A stretch of DNA of 64,000 nt, from positions 5,394,001 to 5,458,000 of the forward strand of contig NZ_JAUSUZ010000001.1 in NCBI RefSeq assembly GCF_030813715.1, read 5' to 3'. The notes under the pieces were generated by a model. That model was not told where the DNA came from. It did no database searches and was given only the letters and a program-made list of their open reading frames with translations. Positions 10,816-19,331 of the stretch are shown here, piece by piece (positions within the stretch are counted from its first letter, which is position 1; each line of letters begins with the position of its first letter). Position numbers and translations under genes: made by a program. Source of the stretch: Catenuloplanes indicus (lineage in GTDB: Bacteria > Actinomycetota > Actinomycetes > Mycobacteriales > Micromonosporaceae).

Positions 10816-11889
10816 TTACGCGGCCAGGCGGTGCGTGCCGGCCGCGGAACCGCGCGACTTCAGGCTCATCACGAACGCCAGCACCTTCGCCACCGCGCCG
10901 TAGAACTCGGCCGGGATCTCAGTGCCGATCTCGCAGCTGCCGTAGAGCGCGCGAGCCAGCGGCACGTCCTGGATCATCGGGATCCGGTTCTCGGTCGCCA
11001 GGTCGCGGATCTTCTGCGCGATGTTGCCCTGCCCCTTCGCGACCACCCGCGGCGCGCCCTTCTCCGGCTCGTAGCGCAGCGCCACCGCCACGTGCGTCGG
11101 GTTGACCAGCACCACGTCCGCCTTCGGCACGTCGGACATCATCCGGTTCCGTGCCATCGCGTGCTGCCGAGCCCGGATCTGGCCCTTGACGTGCGGGTCA
11201 CCCTCGGTCTTCTTGTACTCGTCCTTCACCTCTTGCTTCGACATCTTCAGCTGCTTCATGGTGCGCATCCGCACCACGAAGTAGTCGGCCGCGGCCATCA
11301 CCAGGCCGGCCACCGCGGCGGTCCGGATGATCGCGATGGTGGCGTCCTTGACCATGTCCAGCAGCACCGCGAGCGGCAGGTTGCCGGCCGTCATCAGCGA
11401 CGGCACCAGGTCCTTGATCTGCATGTACAGCACGCCGGCCAGCACCAGCGTCTTGACCAGCGCCTTGACGCCCTCCCAGATCGCCTGCATGCCGAGGATC
11501 CGCTTGAAGCCCTGCAGCGGGTTGAGCCGGGAGAACTTCGGCATCAGCAGCTTGGTGGCGACGTGGATGCCGCCCTGCGCGCCCGAACCGGCGATGCCGA
11601 TCAGCATCATCGCGACCGCGAGCGGCGCCACCGCGTACGCCGAACCCAGCAGGGCGTCCCGGAACATGTCCAGCGCGGACCCGACGTCCGGTCGCTCGAC
11701 CACGTCCGGCAGCCGCAGAATCACCTCGCGCGCCTTCTCGACCGCCTTCTCCAGCGTCATCGGCACCAGCACGCTGGCCGCCGCGATGCCGGCCCAGGCA
11801 CCCAGGTCCGGCGTCTTGCCGATCTGGCCCTCTTCGCGGGCCTTCTTGAGTTTCTGTGGTGTGGGTTTCTCGGTCTTCTCGCCGCTCAC
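10816..11889 (-). CDS. flhB: Flagellar export switch protein FlhB
   Basis: 357 residues: a charged N-terminus (MSGEKTEKPTPQKLKKAREEG), four membrane helices, then a cytoplasmic domain. The self-cleaving NPTH motif is at about residues 263-266 (VNPTHVAVALRY). FlhB switches export from hook-type to filament-type substrates together with the ruler FliK. It lies 16 bp downstream of fliR and is probably co-transcribed with fliQ1-fliR. A promoter motif for flhA begins at its very end. Confidence 0.96.
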   Translation of the reverse strand: MSGEKTEKPTPQKLKKAREEGQIGKTPDLGAWAGIAAASVLVPMTLEKAVEKAREVILRLPDVVERPDVGSALDMFRDALLGSAYAVAPLAVAMMLIGIAGSGAQGGIHVATKLLMPKFSRLNPLQGFKRILGMQAIWEGVKALVKTLVLAGVLYMQIKDLVPSLMTAGNLPLAVLLDMVKDATIAIIRTAAVAGLVMAAADYFVVRMRTMKQLKMSKQEVKDEYKKTEGDPHVKGQIRARQHAMARNRMMSDVPKADVVLVNPTHVAVALRYEPEKGAPRVVAKGQGNIAQKIRDLATENRIPMIQDVPLARALYGSCEIGTEIPAEFYGAVAKVLAFVMSLKSRGSAAGTHRLAA

Positions 11890-11905
11890 GTCTCACCTCC
11901 CCGCG

Positions 11906-12673
11906 TCAGGCCCCGGATAGGGTGACGACCGCGGAGACCGCCTTCTCGACGATGACGTCCAGCGCGCGTGGCAGCACCGCGATCGCGGTACCGCCCAGCA
12001 TCAGCACCAGGAAGATCTTGGCGGGAAAGCCGAGCGAGAACGCGTTGAGCGCCGGCGCCACGCGGTTCAGCAGGCCGAAACCGACGTCCGTGAGGAACAG
12101 CACCGCGATCAGCGGACCGGCGATCTGGATCGCGGCCAGGAACATGTCCACCACGCCCTCGGTGAGCAGCCGGGACAGCGTCTCCAGGGACAGCGTGTCG
12201 TTCAGCGGCAGCGAGGTGTACGACATCATGAAGCCGCGCAGCACCATCTGGTGCCCCTCGGTCGCGAACAGCAGCGTCACGGCCAGCAGGTTGTAGAACC
12301 GGCCGAAGATCGAGCTTTGCACCTGGGACAGCGGGTCGAACGCCATGGCCAGTGTGAACCCGCCGAACAGGTCGATCATGTCACCGGCTGCCTGGATCGC
12401 GGCGAACAGCAGCGCGGTGATGAAGCCCAGCGCGGCGCCGACCAGCACCTGCTCGACCACGGAAACGAGAAGAGCCGATGTCGCCAGCTCCGGCACCTGA
12501 CCGGCGAGCTTGGGCGACATCGGCAACGCGAGCGCGAGGGCGAGCAGGGCCTTGATCCGGGCCGGGATCAGCCGCGAGTTGAACGGCGGGCAGAGCGCCA
12601 GCCACGCGGACGCGCGAACCATGGCGAGCAGCAGCGCCGTGAGGTTCGCCGTCTGCAACTCCATCGACACCAT
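11906..12673 (-). CDS. fliR: Flagellar export gate protein FliR
   Basis: 255 residues, strongly hydrophobic, with five or six helices and the FliR-typical start (MELQTANLTALLLAMVRAS) and core blocks such as RVAPALNAFSLGFPAKI. It is part of the FliP5Q4R1 export gate in the basal-body membrane. It is 19 bp from fliQ copy 1 and 16 bp from flhB. The upstream codons MVS may be skipped in favour of ATG GAG at 12664, because MELQT is the usual start; this would shorten it by three residues. Confidence 0.95.
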   Translation of the reverse strand: MVSMELQTANLTALLLAMVRASAWLALCPPFNSRLIPARIKALLALALALPMSPKLAGQVPELATSALLVSVVEQVLVGAALGFITALLFAAIQAAGDMIDLFGGFTLAMAFDPLSQVQSSIFGRFYNLLAVTLLFATEGHQMVLRGFMMSYTSLPLNDTLSLETLSRLLTEGVVDMFLAAIQIAGPLIAVLFLTDVGFGLLNRVAPALNAFSLGFPAKIFLVLMLGGTAIAVLPRALDVIVEKAVSAVVTLSGA

Positions 12674-12692
12674 CGCCCGGCCCGGCCCCCGC

Positions 12693-12962
12693 CTACCCGA
12701 GAAGGCTCGGGATCCGCTCGAACAGGTTGTGCGTGAAGGACATCATCTCGTGCAGCATCCAGTTGCCGCTGACCAGCAGCGCGACGCCACAGGCGATGGC
12801 CTTGGGCACGAAGCTGAGCGTAGCCTCCTGGATCTGGGTCACGGACTGGAACAGCGAAATGGCGAAGCCGATGGCCAGCGCGGTCAGCAGAACGGGCGCG
12901 CACAGCTTGGCCGCGATGGTCATGGCCTCAAGCCCGAGATGCACAACCTGCGTGTCCGTCAA
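12693..12962 (-). CDS. fliQ: Flagellar export gate protein FliQ, copy 1
   Basis: Taking the TTG at 12962 gives 89 residues, the standard FliQ length, starting TDTQVVHLGLEAM and spanning two helices. GGAAGG lies 7 bp before the TTG. A longer in-frame reading to 13010 is possible but would extend beyond the family N-terminus. A second fliQ (13660-13929) encodes a protein differing by only two residues, near the C-terminus (Asn/Gln, Glu/Asp), while the DNA differs at about 29 positions. This copy leads the fliR-flhB unit and has its own upstream region. Confidence 0.93.
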   Translation of the reverse strand: MTDTQVVHLGLEAMTIAAKLCAPVLLTALAIGFAISLFQSVTQIQEATLSFVPKAIACGVALLVSGNWMLHEMMSFTHNLFERIPSLLG

Positions 12963-13007
12963 GGTTTCGCCTTCCGTCGAGTTCCGCGGCGGCTCGTGCC
13001 CCGCTGA

Positions 13008-13067
13008 CAACTACTCTCCGCCGCGCCCGTCGCAGCCCGGTTACCCTCCCGGTCACCGCTCGGTTGC
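13008..13067 (-). promoter_or_regulatory. Direct-repeat activator-type site and promoter of fliQ copy 1
   Basis: Read on the minus strand: GCAACCG (13067-13061), 4 bp, GTGACCG (13056-13050). A third related heptamer, GTAACCG, is at 13044-13038. TAGTTG, a possible -10, is at 13013-13008. The repeat lies 88 bp from the TTG, the same distance as its counterpart upstream of fliQ copy 2. The 11-bp period resembles the TcrA box I recall from Actinoplanes missouriensis; I have not checked it against the literature. Confidence 0.5.
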
Positions 13068-13613
13068 CACGCCACTCCGCCGCCCCACATCGCCCGACAC
13101 CGCGGACACCCGCCGGTGTACGCCAACCGCAGACCGGCGCCGCATCGCCGCTTCGGCCGCCGTCCGGACCGGCTCTACGCCACTTGCGACCATCGCGACT
13201 CGCTCGCGTTCGCCCTTCCACCGCCCCGTGGGAATCGCAGCCAGCCCGGGTCCGTGACTGCTTTCCGCCCGCCTTTGCTCTGCTTACATGCACAAAGCAC
13301 GCGAATCGGCAGTCAGGGAGCGGCGTGCGCGCCGGCGGTTTGGAGGGTTTTGTTCATGTAAGCAGAGCAAAGCGCGCGCGGGAGGGGGCGGGGTGGTGCG
13401 GGTTGCGGCGCGTTGTGGGAGGTGAGAGACGTGGGAATCGCGAGGGTTGGTGAGTGGCTGGGACCGGCTCCGGCGCGGCGGCCGGAGCGGAGCGGAGCGC
13501 CAGCGGAGTCGGAGGCCTCCGCGCGGTTTGCCCGCGGGAGCATGCCCATCGCGACCACGCCGGGAGCGGGAAGATCGGTTTGGGGGGTTTCTGAGGTATT
13601 TGGGAGAAAGGGA
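13068..13613. other. Non-coding stretch between the two fliQ copies
   Basis: I find no convincing gene here: frames are open only through high GC, and none has a ribosome-binding site and recognisable product. It contains repeat copy B (13273-13372). A further copy of the element's inner motif, CGGTTTGGGGGGTTT, is at 13576-13590. The 12-mer CGTGGGAATCGC is repeated directly at 13227-13238 and 13430-13441, flanking copy B. The purine-rich right half (13373-13540) differs in composition from the genes around it. Confidence 0.6.
13273..13372. repeat. Inverted-repeat element, copy B
   Basis: CTTTGCTCTGCTTACATG (13273-13290) is the perfect reverse complement of 13355-13372, an 18-bp terminal inverted repeat in a 100-bp unit. 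The inner right arm CGGTTTGGAGGGTTTTG (13336-13352) matches copy A with one or two changes. The inner left arm (CACAAAGC, AATCGG) resembles copy C. It lies between the two fliQ genes. Confidence 0.82.
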
Positions 13614-13645
13614 GCAGGGCCCGGGTGGGGGAACCCGGGCCCTGC
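13614..13645 (-). terminator. Terminator after fliQ copy 2
   Basis: GCAGGGCCCGGGT (13614-13626) pairs perfectly with 13633-13645 around a 6-nt loop, 14 bp downstream of the fliQ2 stop on the minus strand. It closes the fliM-fliN-fliO-fliP-fliQ2 unit and separates it from fliQ1-fliR-flhB. Confidence 0.75.
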
Positions 13646-13659
13646 GGAGGAAGGACGTG

Positions 13660-13929
13660 TCAGCCGAGGAGGCTGGGGATGCGGTCGAAGAGCTGGTGGG
13701 TGAAGGACATCATCTCGTGGAGCATCCAGTTGCCGCTGACCAGCAGGGCGACGCCGCAGGCGATGGCCTTGGGGACGAAGGAGAGCGTGGCCTCCTGGAT
13801 CTGGGTGACGGACTGGAAGAGGGAGATGGCGAAGCCGATGGCCAGCGCGGTGAGCAGAACGGGTGCGCAGAGCTTGGCCGCGATGGTCATAGCTTCGAGC
13901 CCGAGGTGCACGACCTGCGTGTCGGTCAA
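13660..13929 (-). CDS. fliQ: Flagellar export gate protein FliQ, copy 2
   Basis: 89 residues from a TTG at 13929, with GAAAGG 7 bp upstream. The protein is the same as fliQ copy 1 except for Gln and Asp in place of Asn and Glu near the C-terminus. About 26 of roughly 29 nucleotide differences are silent, many exchanging a G-ending for a C-ending codon. The two upstream regions also align without gaps for about 105 bp. Here fliQ stands in its normal place after fliP, but it is followed by a terminator and not by fliR. Both copies look intact and under selection. Confidence 0.93.
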   Translation of the reverse strand: MTDTQVVHLGLEAMTIAAKLCAPVLLTALAIGFAISLFQSVTQIQEATLSFVPKAIACGVALLVSGNWMLHEMMSFTHQLFDRIPSLLG

Positions 13930-13974
13930 GGTTTCGCCTTTCGCCAGCGGTGTGCGGGGCGTTTGCCCCGCTGA

Positions 13975-14034
13975 GAAGTAATCTCCGGCACCGGCGTGGC
14001 GGGACGGGTACCGGCTCGGTGGCCGGCCGGTTGC
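13975..14034 (-). promoter_or_regulatory. Direct-repeat activator-type site and promoter of fliQ copy 2
   Basis: Minus strand: GCAACCG (14034-14028), 4 bp, GCCACCG (14023-14017), then TACTTC at 13980-13975 as a possible -10, 36 bp after the repeat. Between them and the TTG a hairpin GCGGGGC-GTTT-GCCCCGC occupies 13954-13971. The spacing to the start codon (88 bp) is the same as for fliQ copy 1. It lies in the fliP-fliQ2 gap. Confidence 0.5.
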
Positions 14035-14039
14035 AAGGG

Positions 14040-14813
14040 TCAGCCGTAGCTGCCGACGAGCGCGGTGATCACCAGGCCCCAGCCGTCGACGAGCACGAAC
14101 AGCAGCAGCTTGAACGGGAGGGCCACGGTGACCGGCGGCAGCATCATCATGCCCAGTGACATCAGTGACGCGGACACCACGATGTCGATGATGAGGAACG
14201 GGATGAAGATGACGAAGCCGATGATGAACGCGGCGCGCAACTCGGACAGGATGAACGCGGGCACCAGCGTGGTGAGCGGTACGGCGTCCGGGTTGGCCGG
14301 TTTCTCGGCGTCGGCGACCTTGGTGAGCAGCGCGATCTCGTCCGGGCGGGTGTGCTCGAGCATGAACGCGCGCAGCGGGCGCACGCCGTCGTTGAACGCG
14401 GCGGTCTGGTCCTTGTCGCCCTTCAGGTAGGGCTGGACCCCGGTCGCGTTCACCTCGGACAGCACCGGGCTCATGATGAAGAACGTGATGAACAGCGCCA
14501 GGCCGGCGATCACCTGGTTCGGTGGCATCGAGGTGAGGCCGAGCGCGTTGCGGGTGATTCCGAGGACCATGAACACCTTGGTGAAGCACGTGCAGAGCAG
14601 CAGCAGCGCGGGCGCGACGGACAGCAGCGTGAGGCCGATCAGCAGCACGATCGAGGTGGACGGCTGGCCGGCGTCACCGCCGCCGTTGATGTTGATGTCG
14701 ATCGTGCCGGCGTCGGTCGGCTGCGGCGCGGGCGCGGCCGCGACCGACGCGGGGCTGATCAGCAGCAGCGCGCCGAGCAGGAGCAGTAGTGCGACCGTAC
14801 GCCTCGCGGTCAT
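14040..14813 (-). CDS. fliP: Flagellar export gate protein FliP
   Basis: 257 residues with a cleavable-looking signal peptide (MTARRTVALLLLLGALLL), a short periplasmic part and four further helices. Family signatures are FTKVFMVLGITRNALGL and MPPNQVIAGLALF; the C-terminal block contains GMMMLPPV. FliP forms most of the FliPQR export channel. Its ATG overlaps the fliO stop by 4 bp (14810-14813). It is separated from fliQ copy 2 by 110 bp that contain regulatory motifs, an unusual gap for a gene pair that is normally tight. Confidence 0.96.
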   Translation of the reverse strand: MTARRTVALLLLLGALLLISPASVAAAPAPQPTDAGTIDININGGGDAGQPSTSIVLLIGLTLLSVAPALLLLCTCFTKVFMVLGITRNALGLTSMPPNQVIAGLALFITFFIMSPVLSEVNATGVQPYLKGDKDQTAAFNDGVRPLRAFMLEHTRPDEIALLTKVADAEKPANPDAVPLTTLVPAFILSELRAAFIIGFVIFIPFLIIDIVVSASLMSLGMMMLPPVTVALPFKLLLFVLVDGWGLVITALVGSYG

Positions 14814-15256
14814 CGCCGGACCGTCCGCTCCCTCAGGAAGTTCAACGTCTGTGCCCAGGTACGACCGGAGGCCGCGCCGCCGTCCGACGGACGTTCCACG
14901 ATCACGCTGTCCTCGGCGCCCTCACCGCTGAGGTCCTCGCCGGGCCGCACGTGCTCGGGCAGCGTGATCCGGTTGCGTTTCTCCAGCGGGCCCGCCAGCT
15001 GTCGCTCGACCGCGGCCAGGTCGGTCTCGCCGAGCAGCGTCACCTGGCCCTCGGTGACGCCCACGATCAGCGCGCGGTCCACCACCCGGATCAGCGCGAC
15101 CGAGGAGCCCCGGCTGAGCTGCGCGCGGGACAGCACGTCCAGCGCGGCGCCGCTGTGCCGCCCGGTGAGCGGCTTCTTCAGCACGCGCGCCAGGCCCCAC
15201 ATCAGCCCGAAGACGATGGCCAGCGAGAAGGTGATCCGGAGGACCAGCTCGAGCAC
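14810..15256 (-). CDS. fliO: Flagellar biosynthesis protein FliO
   Basis: 148 residues: one N-terminal membrane helix (LVLRITFSLAIVFGLMWGLARVL), then a small beta-rich cytoplasmic domain with SRAQLSRGSSVALIRVVDRALIVGVTEGQVTLL, the typical FliO pattern. The tail is polar and variable. FliO stabilises FliP during assembly of the export gate. It overlaps fliP by four bases and lies 10 bp after fliN. FliO families are weakly conserved, but position and topology agree. Confidence 0.88.
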   Translation of the reverse strand: MLELVLRITFSLAIVFGLMWGLARVLKKPLTGRHSGAALDVLSRAQLSRGSSVALIRVVDRALIVGVTEGQVTLLGETDLAAVERQLAGPLEKRNRITLPEHVRPGEDLSGEGAEDSVIVERPSDGGAASGRTWAQTLNFLRERTVRR

Positions 15257-15266
15257 GAGGGTTCAC

Positions 15267-16007
15267 CTACTCGTTCGGAGTCATGATCTCGGTGATCCGG
15301 ATGCCGAAGTTCTCGTCGATCACGACCACCTCGCCGCGCGCGATCAGCCGGCCGTTGACCAGCAGGTCGGCCGGGCTGCCGGCGGCCCGGTCCAGCTCGA
15401 CGATGGTGCCGGGGGTGACCGAGAGCAGGTCGCGCACGCTCATCCGGGTGCGCCCGAGCTCGGCCGAGACCTCCATCTCGACGTCGTGCAGCATCTCCAG
15501 GCCGGCCCGGACCGCGGTGGCCGGCGCGGTGGCGCGGGGTGCGACGTCACCGCCCTCGGACGGCCACGGTGAGAGCAGCACCGCCACCACGGCCCGGGTC
15601 TCGCCGCCCTCCAGCAGCGGCACGCTGACCGTCATGTCGCCCTTGACGGTCAGCGCGCTCATCGCGACCGCGGGCTCCATCACCTGTCCCGGATCCAGCA
15701 CGACCGGGCCGAACGCGCGGGCCGCGCCCTCCAGCGCGGGCCGGACCGCGGTCGCCAGGTCGAGCTCGCCGAGCGGGCTGGTGCGCAGCGCGTCCGCGAG
15801 GTCCGCGCCGACGATCACGACCACCTCGCCGGTGGCCGCGCCGCTGAACCGCGCGGTGATCGCCTGGCCGTCCGGAAGGTCCGCGATCGCGCCCGAGACC
15901 GGCTGCCCGGCCTGCAGCGGCGTGCTGGTCGGCAGCACGGCGAGCGCGGCCTGGGCCGCGGAGCGCGCGAGCGTCAGCTGCGAGTCGGTGACGGTGGCCG
16001 CGGTCAT
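15267..16007 (-). CDS. fliN: Flagellar motor switch protein FliN (FliY-like, extended)
   Basis: 246 residues. The last 80 form the SpoA/FliN domain ([38 protein letters not shown] ... [25 protein letters not shown], shown here in pieces). The first 150 resemble the CheC-like part of FliY, without clear phosphatase residues, so the protein is about twice the length of a minimal FliN. It forms the C-ring with FliM and FliG and binds the export ATPase complex through FliH. It lies 22 bp downstream of fliM. Confidence 0.92.
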   Translation of the reverse strand: MTAATVTDSQLTLARSAAQAALAVLPTSTPLQAGQPVSGAIADLPDGQAITARFSGAATGEVVVIVGADLADALRTSPLGELDLATAVRPALEGAARAFGPVVLDPGQVMEPAVAMSALTVKGDMTVSVPLLEGGETRAVVAVLLSPWPSEGGDVAPRATAPATAVRAGLEMLHDVEMEVSAELGRTRMSVRDLLSVTPGTIVELDRAAGSPADLLVNGRLIARGEVVVIDENFGIRITEIMTPNE

Positions 16008-16029
16008 GCGTGCACCCCCTGAGGCTGCG

Positions 16030-16986
16030 TCATTTGCGGGAGTCCTCCTTGGGCGAGGGCACGATCAGGCAGGCGAGACGCGCTCCCTGGGTCCCGGGGA
16101 CGGCATGGGCGAAGACGGTGTCGTTGACCACGACGGAGAGGGGGACGGTGACCGGGTGGCCGAGCGGCACCACGTCACCGGGGCGCAGGTCGACGATGTC
16201 GTCCGTGCGCATCCGGATCGGCGCGAAGCGGACCGCCACGTCCAGCGGCGCGAGCGACAGGCCGGTGGTGAGGTTGGACTGCGCGCGCAGCAGGCTCATC
16301 CGTTCCTCCGGTGTCAGCTGCACGTCCTCGGTCGGCTTCTCCAGCACCGGCAGGATGCTGGCGAACGGGATGCAGATGCTGGCGATCGACTCCTCGGAGC
16401 CGACCCGGATCTCGAACGACGTGACCACCACGGCGTCGCCGGGCGCGATCGTGCGGACGAACTGCGGGTTGTACTCGATCGCGCCGAGCTTCGGCTGGAC
16501 CGTGACCATGGCCTCCAGGCCGTACGCGAGCTCGCCCAGCATCTTCTCGATCAGACCGCGCAGCAGCGGCATCTCCAGATCGGTCAGCGGGCGTTCGGGC
16601 TGCGCGCCGCCGGGCCCGCCGAGCAGGTGGTCGATGCTGGCCATCGCGGTGCTGAGCGGCACCTCGAACAGGATCGAGCCGGTCAGCGGCTCCAGCGTGA
16701 CCACGGCCAGCACGGTCGGGTTGTTGAGCTGGGTCTGGTACTCCTCGTAGGTGAGCTGCTCGATGGCGAGCAGGCCGACCTGGGAGACCGCCCGGAGCCG
16801 GGTGGTGAGCAGGGTCCCGCAGCTGCGCGCATACGTCTCGAAGGACATCTGCAGGTTCCGCATGTGCTCGCGGGACAGCTTGATCGGGCGCCGGAAGTCG
16901 TAGGGCTGCGGCCCCGTACCTCCACCGCGACGCGACATGCGGCCCGATGCGACTTTGCCTGAGACCGCGGACGGCGACTTGGTCAC
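16030..16986 (-). CDS. fliM: Flagellar motor switch protein FliM
   Basis: 318 residues. The middle CheC-like domain contains [36 protein letters not shown] and the C-terminal SpoA domain ([18 protein letters not shown]). The N-terminus lacks an obvious LSQxEIDALL CheY-binding segment, consistent with the absence of cheY here. The start is uncertain: GTG at 16986 would give an almost leaderless mRNA from the promoter at 16996-17021, while the ATG at 16938 lacks a ribosome-binding site. It is the first gene of the fliM-N-O-P-Q2 unit. Confidence 0.93.
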   Translation of the reverse strand: MTKSPSAVSGKVASGRMSRRGGGTGPQPYDFRRPIKLSREHMRNLQMSFETYARSCGTLLTTRLRAVSQVGLLAIEQLTYEEYQTQLNNPTVLAVVTLEPLTGSILFEVPLSTAMASIDHLLGGPGGAQPERPLTDLEMPLLRGLIEKMLGELAYGLEAMVTVQPKLGAIEYNPQFVRTIAPGDAVVVTSFEIRVGSEESIASICIPFASILPVLEKPTEDVQLTPEERMSLLRAQSNLTTGLSLAPLDVAVRFAPIRMRTDDIVDLRPGDVVPLGHPVTVPLSVVVNDTVFAHAVPGTQGARLACLIVPSPKEDSRK

Positions 16987-16995
16987 GCGGTTCCC

Positions 16996-17021
16996 ATCGG
17001 CATCTTGAGAGCTTCACTGAG
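16996..17021 (-). promoter_or_regulatory. FliA-type promoter for fliM
   Basis: CTCA (17021-17018), 16 bp, GCCGAT (17001-16996) on the minus strand, 10 bp before the GTG start of fliM. It begins immediately after the terminator of the fliL unit. Confidence 0.7.
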
Positions 17022-17089
17022 AAAACCGCCCAAACTCGCCTCGGGCGGTGCCGGCGTGCCCCGGCGGGCCCGGTGAACCGGAGCCCGCC
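17022..17089 (-). terminator. Double-hairpin terminator after fliL
   Basis: On the minus strand a hairpin at 17089-17063 (GGCGGGC arms with an inner CCGG/CCGG stem) is followed by a second one, CCGCCC-N11-GGGCGG (17048-17026), and then TTTT (17025-17022). It ends the flbD-motA-motB-fliL unit directly before the fliM promoter. Confidence 0.7.
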
Positions 17090-17111
17090 TCGCACGTTAC
17101 CGACATTTCGC

Positions 17112-17564
17112 TTATTGCGTGACGAAAGTCGTGTAGTAGATCGCCATGACCTCGTCCTCGTACGCTTCCTTGATCTTCTCGGTCAGCGCCTCCTTGAGCT
17201 TGGCCCGGCCCTCGGCCGTCTCCAGCTCGGCGACCTTCACGTTGGTGTACTGGTCGATCGCCAGGTTGAGCGCCTTGCTGCCGTCCGGCTCCTCGGTCGC
17301 GGTCGCGGTGGCCTGCAGCGCGATGCCGACCTTGAGGTAGTGCCCGGCGGCCAGGTTGATGGTGACCGGGTCCAGCGCCACGATCGCGCCCGGCTCCGGC
17401 GCCGGTGCGGCCTCCTCCTCGCTCGACCCGCCGGATAGCAGCATGAACGCGCCGCCGCCACCGCCACCGAGCAGCAGCACCGCCGCGATGATGATGATCA
17501 GGAGCTTCTTCTTGCCGCCCTTCTTGGGCGCGTCGCCCTCAGCGGCCTTCTCGTCCTTAGCCAT
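17112..17564 (-). CDS. fliL: Flagellar basal-body-associated protein FliL
   Basis: 150 residues: a Lys-rich cytoplasmic start (GKKKLL), one membrane helix (LLIIIIAAVLLLGGGGGG) and a periplasmic domain with LDPVTINLAAGHYLKVGIALQ, the FliL pattern. FliL surrounds the stator and stabilises MotA/MotB action. It is the last gene of the flbD-motA-motB-fliL unit, 43 bp after motB. Confidence 0.93.
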   Translation of the reverse strand: MAKDEKAAEGDAPKKGGKKKLLIIIIAAVLLLGGGGGGAFMLLSGGSSEEEAAPAPEPGAIVALDPVTINLAAGHYLKVGIALQATATATEEPDGSKALNLAIDQYTNVKVAELETAEGRAKLKEALTEKIKEAYEDEVMAIYYTTFVTQ

Positions 17565-17607
17565 GGAATTTCCCCTTTGAGCGTGTGGAAGCTGGTGTGT
17601 GTGTGTG

Positions 17608-18507
17608 CTACTTGTCGCCGACGACCGTGGGCAGCAGGCTCGCCTGCGTGGCCGGCAGGGTGGTCAGGATGATCACGTCGACCCGGCGGTTCATGGTCAC
17701 CGAGCGCGGGTCCTTCGGGTCGATCAGCGGGCGGGTGTCCGCGAAGCCGTTCGCCATCAGGCGCTTGTCCGAGATGCCGTCCGCGATCAGCCGCCGGACC
17801 ACCGACGACGCGCGGGCCGAGGAGAGCTCCCAGCCGCTCGGATACTCGCCGGCCGACACGTTGAGCTGGTTCGTGTGGCCGTCGACCTCGATGTTGTTCG
17901 GGATCTTCTTGAGCGCCGGCACCACCGAGTCAATGATCTTGTTGCCGCTCGGCCGCAGCTCGGCCTTGTTGCCGGCGAAGACCACCTCGTTGGTGACCAC
18001 GGTGACGATCAGGCCGCGCGCGTCGATCGAGTACTTGACCTGATCCTGCAGACCGGCCTTCTTCAGCTCGGCGTCGATCTGCTGCTTGATCTTGTCCAGG
18101 TTCTCGGCCTCCGCCTGGGCGGCCGCCAGGTCCTGCGCCGCCTTCTGCCGGTCGTTCGCGGCCACGGCCTGCTCGATCTGGTCCTCGGTCGCGGTCTTCG
18201 GTACGCCGGACACCTCCTCGGCCAGGCCGGGGTTGATGTTCATGATGCTGGCGTCCGTGGCCGAGCCGTCGAGCAGCGAGATGTTGCCCTGCAGCGCGGC
18301 CGACTCGGCGCCGAAGCCCTGCTTGAGACCGGCCGCGAGCTCGGCGTACTTCGCCTTGTCCACGTTGCTCATCGAGTAGAGCACCACGAAGAGCACGAAG
18401 AGCAGGGTGAGCATGTCCGCGTACGACACGAGCCAGCGTTCGTGGTTGACGTGCTCCTCGTGCTCCTCGTGGCCGCCCTTCTTCTTGGGCTTGGCTGCCT
18501 TGGCCAT
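17608..18507 (-). CDS. motB: Flagellar motor stator protein MotB
   Basis: 299 residues. The single membrane helix SYADMLTLLFVLFVVLYSM carries Asp31, the proton-binding residue. A coiled-coil-like linker (residues 110-150) follows, then an OmpA-like peptidoglycan-binding domain with NNIEVDGHTNQLNV and SSARASSVVRRLIADGI. With MotA it forms the proton-driven stator. The N-terminal Lys/His/Glu stretch (KAAKPKKKGGHEEHEEHVNHER) is longer than usual and is shown here in outline only. It is 38 bp from motA. Confidence 0.95.
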   Translation of the reverse strand: MAKAAKPKKKGGHEEHEEHVNHERWLVSYADMLTLLFVLFVVLYSMSNVDKAKYAELAAGLKQGFGAESAALQGNISLLDGSATDASIMNINPGLAEEVSGVPKTATEDQIEQAVAANDRQKAAQDLAAAQAEAENLDKIKQQIDAELKKAGLQDQVKYSIDARGLIVTVVTNEVVFAGNKAELRPSGNKIIDSVVPALKKIPNNIEVDGHTNQLNVSAGEYPSGWELSSARASSVVRRLIADGISDKRLMANGFADTRPLIDPKDPRSVTMNRRVDVIILTTLPATQASLLPTVVGDK

Positions 18508-18545
18508 TACTCACCTCCCTCGGATTCGATGTGACGTCGCATGGA

Positions 18546-19331
18546 TCAGGCGGCCTTCTTGCCCTTGTCGTCCGCGGCCGGCTTGCCGCCCGGCGGGAGC
18601 AGGCTGCGCAGCTTCTGGGCGACCAGGCGCGGGTTGGAGCCGGACTGGATGGCCAGCACGCCCTCGATGGTCAGCTCCATCTGGTCGACCTCGAGCGCGC
18701 TGAGCCGGGTGAGCCGGTTCGCGATCGGCAGCCAGAGCACGTTCGCCGCGAGCACGCCCCAGAGCGTGGCGCAGAACGCCGCGGCGATCGCGTGGCCGAG
18801 ACCCTCGGGCTTGTCCAGGTTCTCCAGCACGTGCACGAGGCCCATGACCGTACCGATGATGCCGATCGTCGGGGCGAAGCCGCCCATGTTCTCGAAGATC
18901 TTGATCCCGGCCTTGTCCGCCTTCTTCTTGGCGGTGATCTCGGCGTGCAGGATGTCGTGCAGCTCCTCCGGGTCGGTGCCGTCGATCGCCAGCTGCAGGC
19001 CGCGCTTCAGGAACGGGTGCGGCACCTCCTTGACCGCGTCCTCCAGCGCCAGCAGGCCCTCGCGGCGGGCCCGCTCGGCCAGCTTGACCACGTCGTCGAC
19101 CAGCTTGTCCGAGGCGACGACCTTGGCCAGGAACGCCTTCTGCAGCGACGCGCCGACCCCGATGGTGTCCCGCATGATGCCGCCGGCCATGGCCGCACCG
19201 AGACCGCCGCCGAACACCAGGAGCATCGACGGGATCAGCAGGATGGAGCCGGCGTGACCGCCCTCGAGCGCCTGCACGACGAAGACGATGACGAGCGCAC
19301 CGACTACTCCGATAATCGTTGCGAGGTCCAT
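18546..19331 (-). CDS. motA: Flagellar motor stator protein MotA
   Basis: 261 residues with four membrane helices and the large cytoplasmic loop between helices 2 and 3. Typical blocks are GGGLGAAMAGG, the loop segment RRGLLALEDAV-like REGLLALEDAVKEVP, and FAPTIGIIGTVMGLVHVL with the conserved Pro near the proton path. The ATG at 19331 shares a base with the TGA of flbD (TGATG), which favours it over the TTG just upstream. Translational coupling with flbD is likely. Confidence 0.95.
   Translation of the reverse strand: MDLATIIGVVGALVIVFVVQALEGGHAGSILLIPSMLLVFGGGLGAAMAGGIMRDTIGVGASLQKAFLAKVVASDKLVDDVVKLAERARREGLLALEDAVKEVPHPFLKRGLQLAIDGTDPEELHDILHAEITAKKKADKAGIKIFENMGGFAPTIGIIGTVMGLVHVLENLDKPEGLGHAIAAAFCATLWGVLAANVLWLPIANRLTRLSALEVDQMELTIEGVLAIQSGSNPRLVAQKLRSLLPPGGKPAADDKGKKAA

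Noticed and set aside
13023-13453. Open frames between the two fliQ genes as small proteins
   Set aside because: They have no ribosome-binding site or recognisable product and run through the repeat element.
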